Positions 13,785 to 23,637 of a stretch of DNA of 64,000 nt are shown here, piece after piece. The position numbers were made by a program, and so were the translations under genes. The first letter of the stretch is position 1. Each line of letters opens with the position of its first letter. This DNA is from Ipomoea triloba (taxonomy: Eukaryota > Streptophyta > Magnoliopsida > Solanales > Convolvulaceae): positions 2,791,356 through 2,855,355 of the forward strand of contig NC_044920.1 of assembly GCF_003576645.1 (NCBI RefSeq), given 5' to 3'. The notes under the pieces are model-generated. The model ran no database searches. It worked only from the letters and a program-made list of their open reading frames with translations, and was not told the origin of the DNA.

Positions 13785-14853
13785 AAGGGGGTGTATTCAA
13801 TCATAACTTTTATAGACTTTTAAAGAGTTTTATTAACTTTAAAAGTTTGGCGGTATTCAATTTAGACTTTTAACGACTCTTTAAAAGTCTACCGGTATTG
13901 GATCCAAACTTTTCAAAACTCTTTAAAAGTATGCTGGTATTCGATTCAAACTTTTATAGAGTATTTAAAAGTCTACTGGTATTCAAAAAGTTATTAACTT
14001 TCATAGATTCTGTCAGAATAGGATTTCAGTAGACTTTTTCTTCATTAATATAAATAGATGATATCCAACCCTCAAACCCCAAACTTTTCAAGATTCTCTA
14101 CAAACCTTTTTTTCTTCTATTTAAAATAGACAAATTTTTCATCAATTATACAATACGTCCCAAACTTTACTACGAAAAATTATTTGTTAATATTGACAAC
14201 AATTTATTTTGCTGCGAGGGATTGCTATGAATAGCAAAAAAAAAAATAAAAATTGATGTTCGCAGCATAAATTTGCTGCCGCAACCAGCTTGCTGCTGTG
14301 CTGGTTGCAAAATTTAGTAACCAATTATTTAAAAATTCTATTTAATTAATATAATTTTAAATAATTTTATATTCATTAATTATTAATATATGTATTTATA
14401 TAAGAAAATAAAAATATATTCAATGCATTCAAAAATATATTAATTAAAATTTTATTTAATTTAAAAATATTTTTGTAGTTGCTGTTGGTTGTATTTTTTT
14501 TTACAATGCATTAATTTATTTATAATCTTTTTTTTTGAGAATATTTATTTATAATCTATAGAAATATATTTTTGTAAGAAAATTATAAATAATATATTAA
14601 TAGAAGTTATGTAATGTTTGTAAGGGTGTATTCAATTTAGAGTTTTAATGACTTTTGTAAAATTTTTAATATGAAAAAGTTTTTAAAAGTTTATAAATGT
14701 TTGTTGTATGGATATTTATAAACTTTTATAAAGTTAATGAAAGTTTAAAAGATTCTAGGAAAGTCTACAAGAACTCTACAAAAGTCAATTAAAATTCATC
14801 ATTTTAAAAGTCTTTGAAAATCTTTAAAAGTCTTGATTGAATACACCCCTCTT
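13785..14853. mobile_element. nested MITE relics with GGGTGTATTCAAT ends
   Basis: Two left ends are visible, GGGGGTGTATTCAATCAT near 13787 and GGGTGTATTCAATTTAG near 14624, with one right end, GATTGAATACACCCCT, ending near 14850. The 14624-14850 pair makes a compact element of about 227 bp. The outer copy consists of internal repeats of ACTTTTAAAGAGT-like words, each following GGTATTCAA or GGTATTCGA. No clean target duplication was found. Confidence 0.6.
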
Positions 14854-15876
14854 AGACTTTGTGAAATTTGCGGTGGGATTGCGACTATAGCAGTGGAAGC
14901 GGCCTTATTTACTCATCAACTAAACCCTTATCTGATTTCTTTAAAATTTTAGAAAATATGGAGTGTTCCATTAGAGCAAACTCCACGAAGCGAATTAAAT
15001 ATAAAATAAAATAACTGCCTGCATGGACAGCTCATGAGTTTGAGAACAATGATCCGAGATCGAGTTCACCAATGACAGTGCGAGAAAAACCTCTCAAATT
15101 GAGGGACTGTCCTGAGAATTGATAGAAGAGATAAATTACGAAATGTGACTCAACTAATCTACACGTCCCAAATATATGTACATTAATGCTCACAATAAAA
15201 CCCAATTTATACTTACATATATATTTTTTAAATTTTTTTTATAGGATTCAAACTCTGTATCATGCCGCTATTAGTAAAACAAAACTTTGGTGGGTTGGAA
15301 TTCACCCTCAATATGCTTTGATGCATGTTGAAGTTGCATGTGTGATTAGACCGATCTTATAGCCTACAATCTACATACACATCAATGAAATTTGTTGATT
15401 TGTAGGGGGAGTTGTAAACGAAAAAAAAAAAAAAAAACGAATAATAATAAACAATTGAACATTTGTCTAGCCCTGTACTCATGGTCCAAAAAACAACTTT
15501 GTCAATGACAAACCTTGTTTTGGAGAGGACTGTCGAGTGGCAGTGTCGACATATGTTCAGCCCATTATTCCTAAATGGCTGTTGGGACTAATTTTGGGTG
15601 AGTAAATATGAATTTCAAACGTAGTAAATTTGATTAATTGTGCAATTAGATATTCTGTATAATACAAAAAAGACGAACTCGATCGAAAAGATGTTGATAA
15701 GAATCAAACTCATAACTTTATGGTACAAGAATGAAGTTTCATTCACTCAACCACATACACTTTTCCAAGTTGCTTAGCCAATAGCCACATTAAGTACTTC
15801 TTCGTATAATATATATTGTGTGTGTGTTTTGGCTATAATTTAAAATTTTGAATGATAAAATCCTACGAATAATATA
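14854..15876. other. gene-free stretch with a probable SINE relic
   Basis: No gene seen. Positions about 15000-15135 (CTCATGAGTTTGAGAACAATGATCC context) match, in opposite orientation, the repeat at 34490-34620 and look like a tRNA-derived SINE. An 18-bp A run lies near 15421. A weaker SINE-like trace lies at about 15680-15790. Confidence 0.45.
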
Positions 15877-16309
15877 GGCAAAAACTCGTGTGAGACCGTC
15901 TCACCATGAGACGGGTCGGGTCGGGATGCAAATGTGACACTTATATGCACAAATGTCATACTTATATGCTCAAATGTAATACTAATCAGGAATAACATTT
16001 TTGTTACTTATTAGGGTAAATGTAATACTTTTAAGAGAAAATACAATACTTTTACATTTCGATTTAAAAGTATTACATTTTTCCTCAAAAGTATTATAGT
16101 GAGAGGCACTTGTCAACATTACTTATTATGAAAAATGTATTACTTTTTCTCTTATAAGTAACAAAAATTGTATTTTTGATTAGTGTTATATTTGAGCATA
16201 TAAGTATGAAATTTGCACATATAAGTATGACATTTGCATTGTGCTTTGACCCGACTCGACCCGTCTCACGAATAAGGATCCGTGAGACGGTCTCACACAA
16301 GTGTGACCC
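15877..16309 (+). mobile_element. MITE family A, copy 1
   Basis: Long inverted ends (GTGTGAGACCGTCTCAC left, GTGAGACGGTCTCACAC right) are flanked by the 8-bp direct repeat ATAATATA (15869-15876 and 16310-16317). The interior has repeated AAATGTAATACTTTTAA/ACATTT words. Duplications of 8-9 bp suggest a hAT- or Mutator-type transposase supplied in trans. No open frame of note. Confidence 0.85.
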
Positions 16310-16482
16310 ATAATATAAGTCTAGTTTAAAGTTTTATACTAGAGGCCGGTTAGTTCTTTTTATCTTTTTAATATATGACCAAGATTGAAATGTGTTGTTA
16401 GATGTACAAATCAAAATCCCGAAATGAGCTCTAGCTAGAAACTGTTTGTCACATGAGAATAGGCACATCTACTCTTTTCGTC

Positions 16483-17210
16483 CGCATTGCTCAAATCTTC
16501 TATGCCATCTCAACAATCCTATGTTGACTTTATAATCTCCACGTGGGTCAGCAAATTTTGATACGATATTGAAATACAAGATTTTTATAAGATGAGAAAA
16601 ATTAAATCTATTTTGACTAACGATTTTATTATTGAGATTTTTTAAATGACCACTGATTTTTTTGAATCAATACGATGAGTATACAATATATCAATTATTA
16701 AATGCATATATCTAAGATCTCTTTGATCGCATTGCTCAAATCTTCCATGCCATCTCAACGATCTTATGTTGACTCTATAATCTCCACGTGGGTCAACAAG
16801 TTTTGATACGATATTGAAATACAAGATTTTTATAAGAAGAGAAAAATTAAATCTATTATAACTAGCGATTTTATCATTGAGATTTTTTTAAATGACCACC
16901 GATTTTTTAATCAATACGATTTGAATATACAATATATCAATTATTAAATACATATCTCTAAGATCTCTTAGCTTCGTCTGCATTGCTCAAATCTTCCATG
17001 CCATCTCTACGATCCTAGCTATGTTGACTCTATATATAATCTCCACGTGGATCAGCAAGTTTTGATACGATATTAAAATACAAGATTTTTATAACGTGAG
17101 AAAAATTAAATCTATTATAACTAACGATTTTATTATTGAGATTTTTTAAATGACCACCGACTTTTTTAATCAATACAATAATATATCAATCATTAAATGC
17201 ATATCTCTAA
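16483..17210. repeat. three tandem copies of a ~248-bp unit
   Basis: Copies start at GCATTGCTCAAATCTT near 16483, 16729 and 16980. Each holds GTTGACTYTATA, TAATCTCCACGTGG, GTTTTGATACGATATT and GAGATTTTTTAAATGACCAC in the same order. No coding potential; origin unknown. Confidence 0.9.
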
Positions 17211-17411
17211 TACAATCTACAAATTAAATATGCTAACTACAATATCCTTAGCCCATACACTCGAGGATTATATTGTAGCCCTACAAATTAAATAAGGATT
17301 AAGGATTTTTTGCCTCAAGAGTCTTACTAATTTCACAATTCCTTGATGTTATGATTTATAACTCAAATGAAATGAGTTTGGTTCTTTTTTAAATAGGATT
17401 CTGGGTTTTAG

Positions 17412-17690
17412 TCTCTTTTATTTTTTTATTTTATTTATTTATTTACTTAATGTATTAAATCTAACGAAAGAATGTCCAGAACAAAAGTAGGGGGAGTGAT
17501 GCGCATACCACTCACCAAGGCCAGCCAAATTCGCAAACCTTCTAGTGAAATTGAAGCTCACATTGCTAAATTGCTTTCCAGATTCTTTAATATCATCAGA
17601 AATAATAATACCAAACTCATAATTAAAGCAGGTAACATGCAAAACAGTAATAACTAATTGAGCATCTGTTTCAACATCCACTTTGTCGAA
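17412..17690 (-). pseudogene. LINE 3'-end relic (RNase H fragment)
   Basis: The minus-strand frame ending at 17439 contains a D-V-E-T-D-A-Q-L motif like the catalytic Glu-Asp block of plant non-LTR retrotransposon RNase H, followed by S-N-V-S-F-N-F-T-R-R, the usual motif around the last strand. The region between that and G-E-W-Y-A-H-H-S-P-Y-F-C is shortened, so the domain is broken. T-rich sequence at 17412-17450 would be the degraded poly(A) tail of the minus-strand element. No reverse transcriptase remains. Confidence 0.6.
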
Positions 17691-18221
17691 TTAGGAAATT
17701 TCCCCAGCCCCATTCGAAATCTCAGAATAATTAGCTCTATAGTAGTCCGAACCCTCTATGACTACCAAATACTTTGAGGACTTTGATTAGAGTGCTAGAC
17801 ACAAATATAATTTAACACAAATACACAATACATGTGAGGATGAGTTGTTTAACCTTATAATAGTAGAAGCAAAATAAATTGAGCACCACTGGTCATAATT
17901 GAAATCTCATTTGTGTTGTTTGAAGAACTGCATGTAGGGAAGGAGTTATATGATTTATGTCTACAACTTAATCTTCTGTAGAATTAGATGGTGTAGTGTT
18001 TCTGTCAACCGAAGTAATTGAATGATCATATTGCTAGCCTATGTGTCATAATTATAGCCTTATAGGCATATATTTGGTAGATAAACTAAACAACCTTAGT
18101 CATTTATTTTGAACAAACAACTACTTGATAAGCTTAATTAATCTAGCTTGCACCACAAATACTTAAATAATATACACACAATGATGACATGGGACCCAGG
18201 GGCCCATTTTATTAGGAAAGT
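17691..18221. other. gene-free stretch
   Basis: No gene or recognisable mobile element was seen between the LINE relic and the hairpin at 18222. Confidence 0.5.
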
Positions 18222-18336
18222 GTTGGCCCAAGCAAGGTGTTCATTTTGGTACATACCCAGTTTATGATGGACCCGACTCTAACAAAATCATCATAAATTG
18301 GGTATGTACCAAAATGAACATCTTGTTTGGGCCAAC
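18222..18336. repeat. 115-bp perfect-pairing hairpin, 48-bp arms
   Basis: The left arm (GTTGGCCCAAGCAAGG...) and right arm (...CTTGTTTGGGCCAAC) are inverted over 48 bp around a 19-nt loop. The arms differ at three positions, and each difference would give a G-U pair in the + strand transcript. Part of the loop and left arm (TATGATGGACCCGA) recurs at 18342-18385 beside the TA tract. It may be a small foldback transposon or a young microRNA-like hairpin. Confidence 0.85.
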
Positions 18337-18390
18337 GGTTTATGATGGACCCGATTCTAACAAAATCGGACCCGATTCCAACAAAATCAT

Positions 18391-18391
<1 letters not shown>

Positions 18392-18477
<86 letters not shown>

Positions 18478-18707
18478 NNNNNNNNNNNNNNNNNNNNNNN
18501 NNNNNNNNNNNNNNNNNNNNNNNNNNNNNNNNNNNNNNNNNNNNNNNNNNNNNNNNNNNNNNNNNNNNNNNNNNNNNNNNNNNNNNNNNNNNNNNNNNNN
18601 NNNNNNNNNNNNNNNNNNNNNNNNNNNNNNNNNNNNNNNNNNNNNNNNNNNNNNNNNNNNNNNNNNNNNNNNNNNNNNNNNNNNNNNNNNNNNNNNNNNN
18701 NNNNNNN

Positions 18708-18789
<82 letters not shown>
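18392..18789. repeat. (TA)n microsatellite with internal 230-bp assembly gap
   Basis: Uninterrupted AT dinucleotides run from 18392 to 18477 and from 18708 to 18789, separated by N at 18478-18707. The Ile-Tyr reading frames are translations of the repeat. Confidence 0.95.
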
Positions 18790-18791
<2 letters not shown>

Positions 18792-19114
18792 ATGCTCAAT
18801 ATTAGTACTTGATATTAAAATCTTAGACTTATTTAGATTTTAGATATTTATATTATTATTATTATTATTATTATAACAATGTAAACTATTTTTATAAATT
18901 AGATATTTATATTTTAGGAAATAACTTATATATATAGTATTCCAGCATATAATGTCTATATATTATTACCATTGAAGAAGATAAGAAAATATATGGTGGA
19001 TGTATGTGTATGACAGCAATAGTTGGAAAAGATAACAGGTCTTATAACGGTATGGATATTTTTGACCAAAATATTGTATAGTACAACCCTTATAGCATAG
19101 TGTATTAAAAAAGG

Positions 19115-19312
19115 TGTTAATTACTGAAATTGTTCCTTGACTATAGCAAAATGACCAATTTGGTTCTTGACTATTTTATTTTTGCCTAATTAAGTCCTTA
19201 ACTTTAAAAATCTTAATTAATTTGGTCATCTATTTGTTTAGTCATCAGACATTAGCTTACTCGGTATCAAATTGATAATTTTACTATAGTCAAGGGGTCA
19301 TTTCGATAATCA
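19115..19312. mobile_element. small foldback MITE, relative of 20134-20563
   Basis: The left part (ACTGAAATTGTTCCTTGACTATAG) is inverted at the right part (CTATAGTCAAGGGGTCATTTCG). The theme, TTGACTATAGCAAAATGACC, is that of the larger foldback element at 20134. Confidence 0.6.
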
Positions 19313-19635
19313 CATGCAGCATTTCCTCTCTTATTAAATCAAAGAATTAATTACCGAAATGAGTAGGAATGAGAACAAATCGCAGTCGTCCACCTATCCA
19401 GTGCAAGTAATTGGTGAGAAGGCGAGTGTTTTTTTTAATTGTTTAATTGTAAATAATTATTTAATTTAAATTTGTTAAAATAAAATAAAAATATTTTAAA
19501 ATTTGATAACTGCCACGTCAGCATGTTACTAGGTCAACATGTCATTTTAGGTTGAATTGCATTATTTTGCATGATTCGGGGACCTAATTGTAGTTTTTTG
19601 AGTTTAATGGCCCAATTGTAATTTGCTGTGTAGTT

Positions 19636-19739
19636 TTTTTAAAAAGCACAAAGAGTCAATATCGCCTCCTCTAAGGCTCGAATCCACAACCTCCTATATG
19701 AGAGTGCAACTTGGTGTCACTAGACCACAAGATTTTGGC
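19636..19739 (-). mobile_element. tRNA-derived SINE with 16-bp target duplication
   Basis: The direct repeat AATTTGCTGTGTAGTT flanks the element exactly (19620-19635 and 19740-19755). On the minus strand the body begins with an A-box-like GTGGTCTAGTGACACC, then a B-box-like GGATTCGAGCC, and ends in GACTCTTTGTGCTTTTT with an A-rich tail. At about 104 bp it is a compact tRNA-headed SINE. A second insertion with its own duplication is at 22197-22310. Confidence 0.85.
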
Positions 19740-20133
19740 AATTTGCTGTGTAGTTAGATGACATATTTGACCCTTATTCCAAGTTTTAATTCAATTAAAT
19801 TGATGTAACAATTATCAAATAGGTAGAATAAGCTCGTTACATAAAATTTGCATGTAGGCTGGAGTTTTAATTCAATTAGACTTAATTAACCCTTATGATA
19901 AAACTTAATAAACCATACTCGTTTTTTAATCTAGGTGGGTAAATTAAGAAATTTGATTAAAAGTTTACATCATTAAAAGTATTTATGATAGATAACTTAT
20001 TTTAAAAAACCATAGAGTAAATAACTTTGTTTTTTATATCCTCAATGATAAAATTGTCAAATTAAATTACGTTCTAATACATAATTACGTACCTATGTGT
20101 TAAATTATGATCCTAGCACAATATTTTATCCTA

Positions 20134-20563
20134 GAGTTTATTACCGAAATAGTCCCTCGACTATTGCGAAATTACCAAATTGGTCCTTGACATTTTTCGT
20201 ACCCAACTAAGTCCCTCGACTTTAAAAATTTTAACCAATTTGGTCCTCCGTTTATTTTTTCCGTTAAACATCAGTTAAAATCGGGACTAAATTGGTAATT
20301 TTACTATAATCAAGGGACCAAATTGGTAATTTTACTATAGTCAAGGGACCATTTAAGTGAAAAGTTAATTACCAATTTGGTCCCTTGACTATAGCAAAAT
20401 TACAAATTTGGTCCCGATTTAACGGATGTTTAACAACAAAATAAACGGAGGACCAAATTTGTTAAAATTTTCAAAGTCAAGAGACTTAACTGGATACAAA
20501 AAATTGTCGGGGACCAAATTGGTAATTTCGCAATAGTTGAGGGACCATTTCGGTAATAAACTC
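20134..20563. mobile_element. 430-bp foldback MITE, inverted along its length
   Basis: The ends GAGTTTATTACCGAAATAGT and ATTTCGGTAATAAACTC are inverted repeats, and the inversion continues inward through GTCCCTCGACT, CCAAATTGGTCC and TTTAACGG-type blocks for most of the length. Both sides show TA, a possible 2-bp target duplication. No protein is encoded. Confidence 0.8.
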
Positions 20564-22196
20564 TATATTAATTATATATAAATATAACAAAATTGCATGC
20601 ACGTTAAATTTCATTATATTACGTATAATTAATCATGCACAATTTATATGTCCAAAACTTTATGTGATTTGGACAACCAATTTCATATGATTTTACCTAA
20701 TCAAAGATGTTATACTACTCCTCAATTAATCAAAATTAACTATTTTTCAAAAAAAAATCAAAATTAACTATTAAATCGCTAGATAATTACTTAAGTATCT
20801 TAATGTTTTAGACTTCAAAAAATTAATGCTTAAAACAATCAAGTAGTAATGTGATATGTAATCGCCAAGTATACTCTCAAACAAGTTGGTTGAAACAAAG
20901 TTTCATTATAAATAAACTCTTTAGGCAAAGTAGATTCCAACGGAACTAGTGTCACATTAACCGTATAACTAATTTAATTTTCCAAGGAACATTCCCCGAT
21001 TTATAATTTCTCACATTAACAACATAATTGTTGTGAGGTCTTTTCTAAACTTAAAATAATGGTTCATCTATGAAAAGATTTTAATAATCTCAGGTGAACT
21101 ATCTATGCTTAAACCCAGACAGTCATACACTACTATACACATGGGAGGTCATGGAATACTATTTTGTAACATAGCCAGTAATACTAAAAAAACACAATCA
21201 ATAAAGGGTTTGTCCTATCATTTTATAGGCTTGGGGCAAAATAAAAACAAGGGTCCTTATATGAAGTTAAAGGATTGTATGGATTAATTGCAAATAATTA
21301 AATTATAATTTTGAGTTTTTGTATACATATAATATTTTTATTAAAAAAAATTTTATAGATTAGTCTTGGAGTAATGGTCATTCAAACTTTGAACCCTATA
21401 TTAAGTTTAATTATAAATTAATTCAACGTTAGCTAATATATATCTATTAACTGAGATAAGTATATCACATAGTTGCAATTGTCAAGTGAATTTAAAATTA
21501 ATAAACAATTTTGAAGTCTTGAATTCAAATCTTTACATATACAATTTTTTTAACTTCATCAAAAAATAAAAAATCAAGCTAGGGGCCCCTCCCAACGTTG
21601 GGACCAGGGCGGGTGCCCATCTTGCTCGCCCTCAGGGCTGGCTTTGGATCAATAACATCAAAATCATATTTTAAATGCTAAAACAAATTTTGAAATTGAA
21701 TATTAAAATATGATGGAGCTAGGCAATTTCAATTATATTTTTCATAAAAGAAAAGTTTCAAAAGAATGGTTGGGCGACCATAACTTACAAAAATTTAATA
21801 ATGTCACATAGTTTCTCACCTATTTTTTCTTTTAGAAATTTCTTGCAAATTTTCAAAAGGATCGGAGGTTATTGCAAACATTGTTACATTTCCAACCTAC
21901 TCTGAAATTAGGAAGGAATTTTGGAATGTACTAAGAAAGCTTCAAATATACTTCGCTATTAAGGCATGCGACATAAAAGAAAAAGAAGTTCATTATATTA
22001 TTGCCAACCAATAAATTTATTAAAAAAATGATTTTAAGTTATTTACCACGTTTGATTGCGATTAAGGAATTTAGGACGAAAATAATTACTACAATCTCAT
22101 AAGGGTGGAATAATGTTGGGATAAAGTAAAATTTTACATTTTATTATTTGGTTGGTGTGAATAGAAGTTTAGAACCAACTGAAATTTCTATTATGA
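20564..22196. other. gene-free stretch
   Basis: No gene recognised. The interval 21105-21290 gives a 60-codon frame without a domain. A GC-rich island at 21585-21650 (GGGGCCCCTCCCAACG) lies between AT-rich flanks and could be a remnant of an unrecognised element. Confidence 0.5.
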
Positions 22197-22310
22197 TTTT
22201 TTTTTTTTTGTTTTTCTTAGTACTACTGAATATCGTCCCACTAGGGCTCAAACTCATGACCTCCCAAATAGGAGAGTCACTTCGTGTCACTAAATCACAA
22301 GGTTATTGGC
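22197..22310 (-). mobile_element. tRNA-derived SINE with 11-bp target duplication
   Basis: The 11-bp direct repeat TTCTATTATGA lies at 22186-22196 and 22311-22321. A T-rich run at the left (poly(A) on the minus strand) and reversed A/B-box-like blocks (GTGTCACTAAATCACAAGG, AGGGCTCAAACTC) match the 19636 element. Confidence 0.8.
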
Positions 22311-22439
22311 TTCTATTATGAATTTATGATCTTTGGTTTACAAGTAAATTAAAAATAAATAAGTAATATCAAACCAAAATGCCATCAAATAAAAAATAAA
22401 AGTAAATTGCACGAGTTAGTAGATTGATTGATTTTTAGG

Positions 22440-23450
22440 TGGTAGGTTGTGGGTAAGGACACAAGGTCGAGGTCATTGAGTCACACATTCTATTAAGGCG
22501 GGGTGAACTCTTGGGGTGAGGAAATTTCAACTTTGTGGGCCATTAAAAATAAAACTTATACCTACATGAACCAGTAGTTGTAAACAAATGCCCTACAAGA
22601 TAAGGATCGGGATCATATATACACAAATGAGTGTTAATGACTTCTTTAATGACGCACCACTTGATCCGGACATTTTTTGAACGAAGTAGGTACTCGTAAC
22701 ACTTGTAGCAGTTGTAATGTATGTAATGCTATTAGTTGACTTCCAACCTCACATGTTGACCCGACCCATACTTTCCGTGCACACTCCCTCCTAGACTGAC
22801 CCCATAGTTGGCTTCGTTGTCCTAAACTTTGAGCATCATGGACGTACAATCTTAGGGCTAAATCTGATACAATCTTAAAGCTAAATTCGGTATTATCCAT
22901 CCAGGGGCACAATGCTTATACTAGTAGCAAAGACGCAACTTATTTCTTTATTATTTTCACCGGCTTCCGTCCAACAATCCCCCAATTCAACCACCACGAG
23001 CTACTAGACATAACTCCTTTACTGGTCCTGCCCAACAATTCTCCATCCTAGCACCAATCAAACTCGTGACATAGCTCTGATAGCACTTGTTAGGATCAAG
23101 CGCTTATCACTCACGCCAAAAGTTATAGTTAGTAGTGAAGGTCCAAAATTTGTTCGGCACAAGTTGAGTGTTGGACTTGGCTCTTAATGGGCTTTACTGT
23201 CCTCCGCCTCCACCCAACAATCCCCAGCCACGAGGTACTAGACATGACCCCTTTACCGACTCTATCTGGCCAACACTGTGAAAACCAGGCATTATTAGTT
23301 CTCCAACCTGAGAGACATCTTAATCATCATGATTTATTTCTTCACCATCTTGTTGAGCCAGGGAAATTTAGACATTGTGGACAAAAAAAAAAAAAACTTG
23401 TACGAGGGAGGAGGCTTTCTTGCGACATGAACTGGTAGTTGTAAACGGAT
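22440..23450 (-). mobile_element. LTR-retrotransposon relic upstream of GPAT
   Basis: Near 23070 the + strand reads GCTCTGATAGCACTTGTTAGG. Its complement contains TGCTATCAGAGC, close to the TGGTATCAGAGC primer-binding site complementary to initiator tRNA-Met in plant LTR retrotransposons. Parts of the block occur twice in diverged form: CCAACAATCCCC...CGAG.TACTAGACAT near 22970 and 23215, and TGAAC..GTAGTTGTAAAC near 22568 and 23427. No intact gag or pol was found. The relic ends about 190 bp before the GPAT start codon. Confidence 0.5.
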
Positions 23451-23509
23451 AAACAGACTCATCTTTGATTAGAGGAGAGTCAATCTACCTTCATCTTTCC
23501 ACTATTTCA

Positions 23510-23637
23510 TCTCTTATAACCCCATTTTCAGTACCCCAACCATATCTACAAATCATCTTCATCCATTACTACCCTCCCTCCCTGCCTCCAACTCCAATTC
23601 GGAAAACCCAGAAATTAAAAACTTGGAAGCTCCTCTA
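23510..23637 (+). promoter_or_regulatory. putative core promoter and 5' leader of the GPAT gene
   Basis: A weak TATA-like CTTATAACC lies near 23513, followed by a C/T-rich leader with CCCTCCCTCCCTGCC, common in plant 5' leaders, up to the ATG at 23638. Neither the TATA call nor the start of transcription is certain. Confidence 0.3.

Noticed and set aside
18212..18812. Ile-Tyr repeat reading frames
   Set aside because: They translate a (TA)n microsatellite and an N gap.
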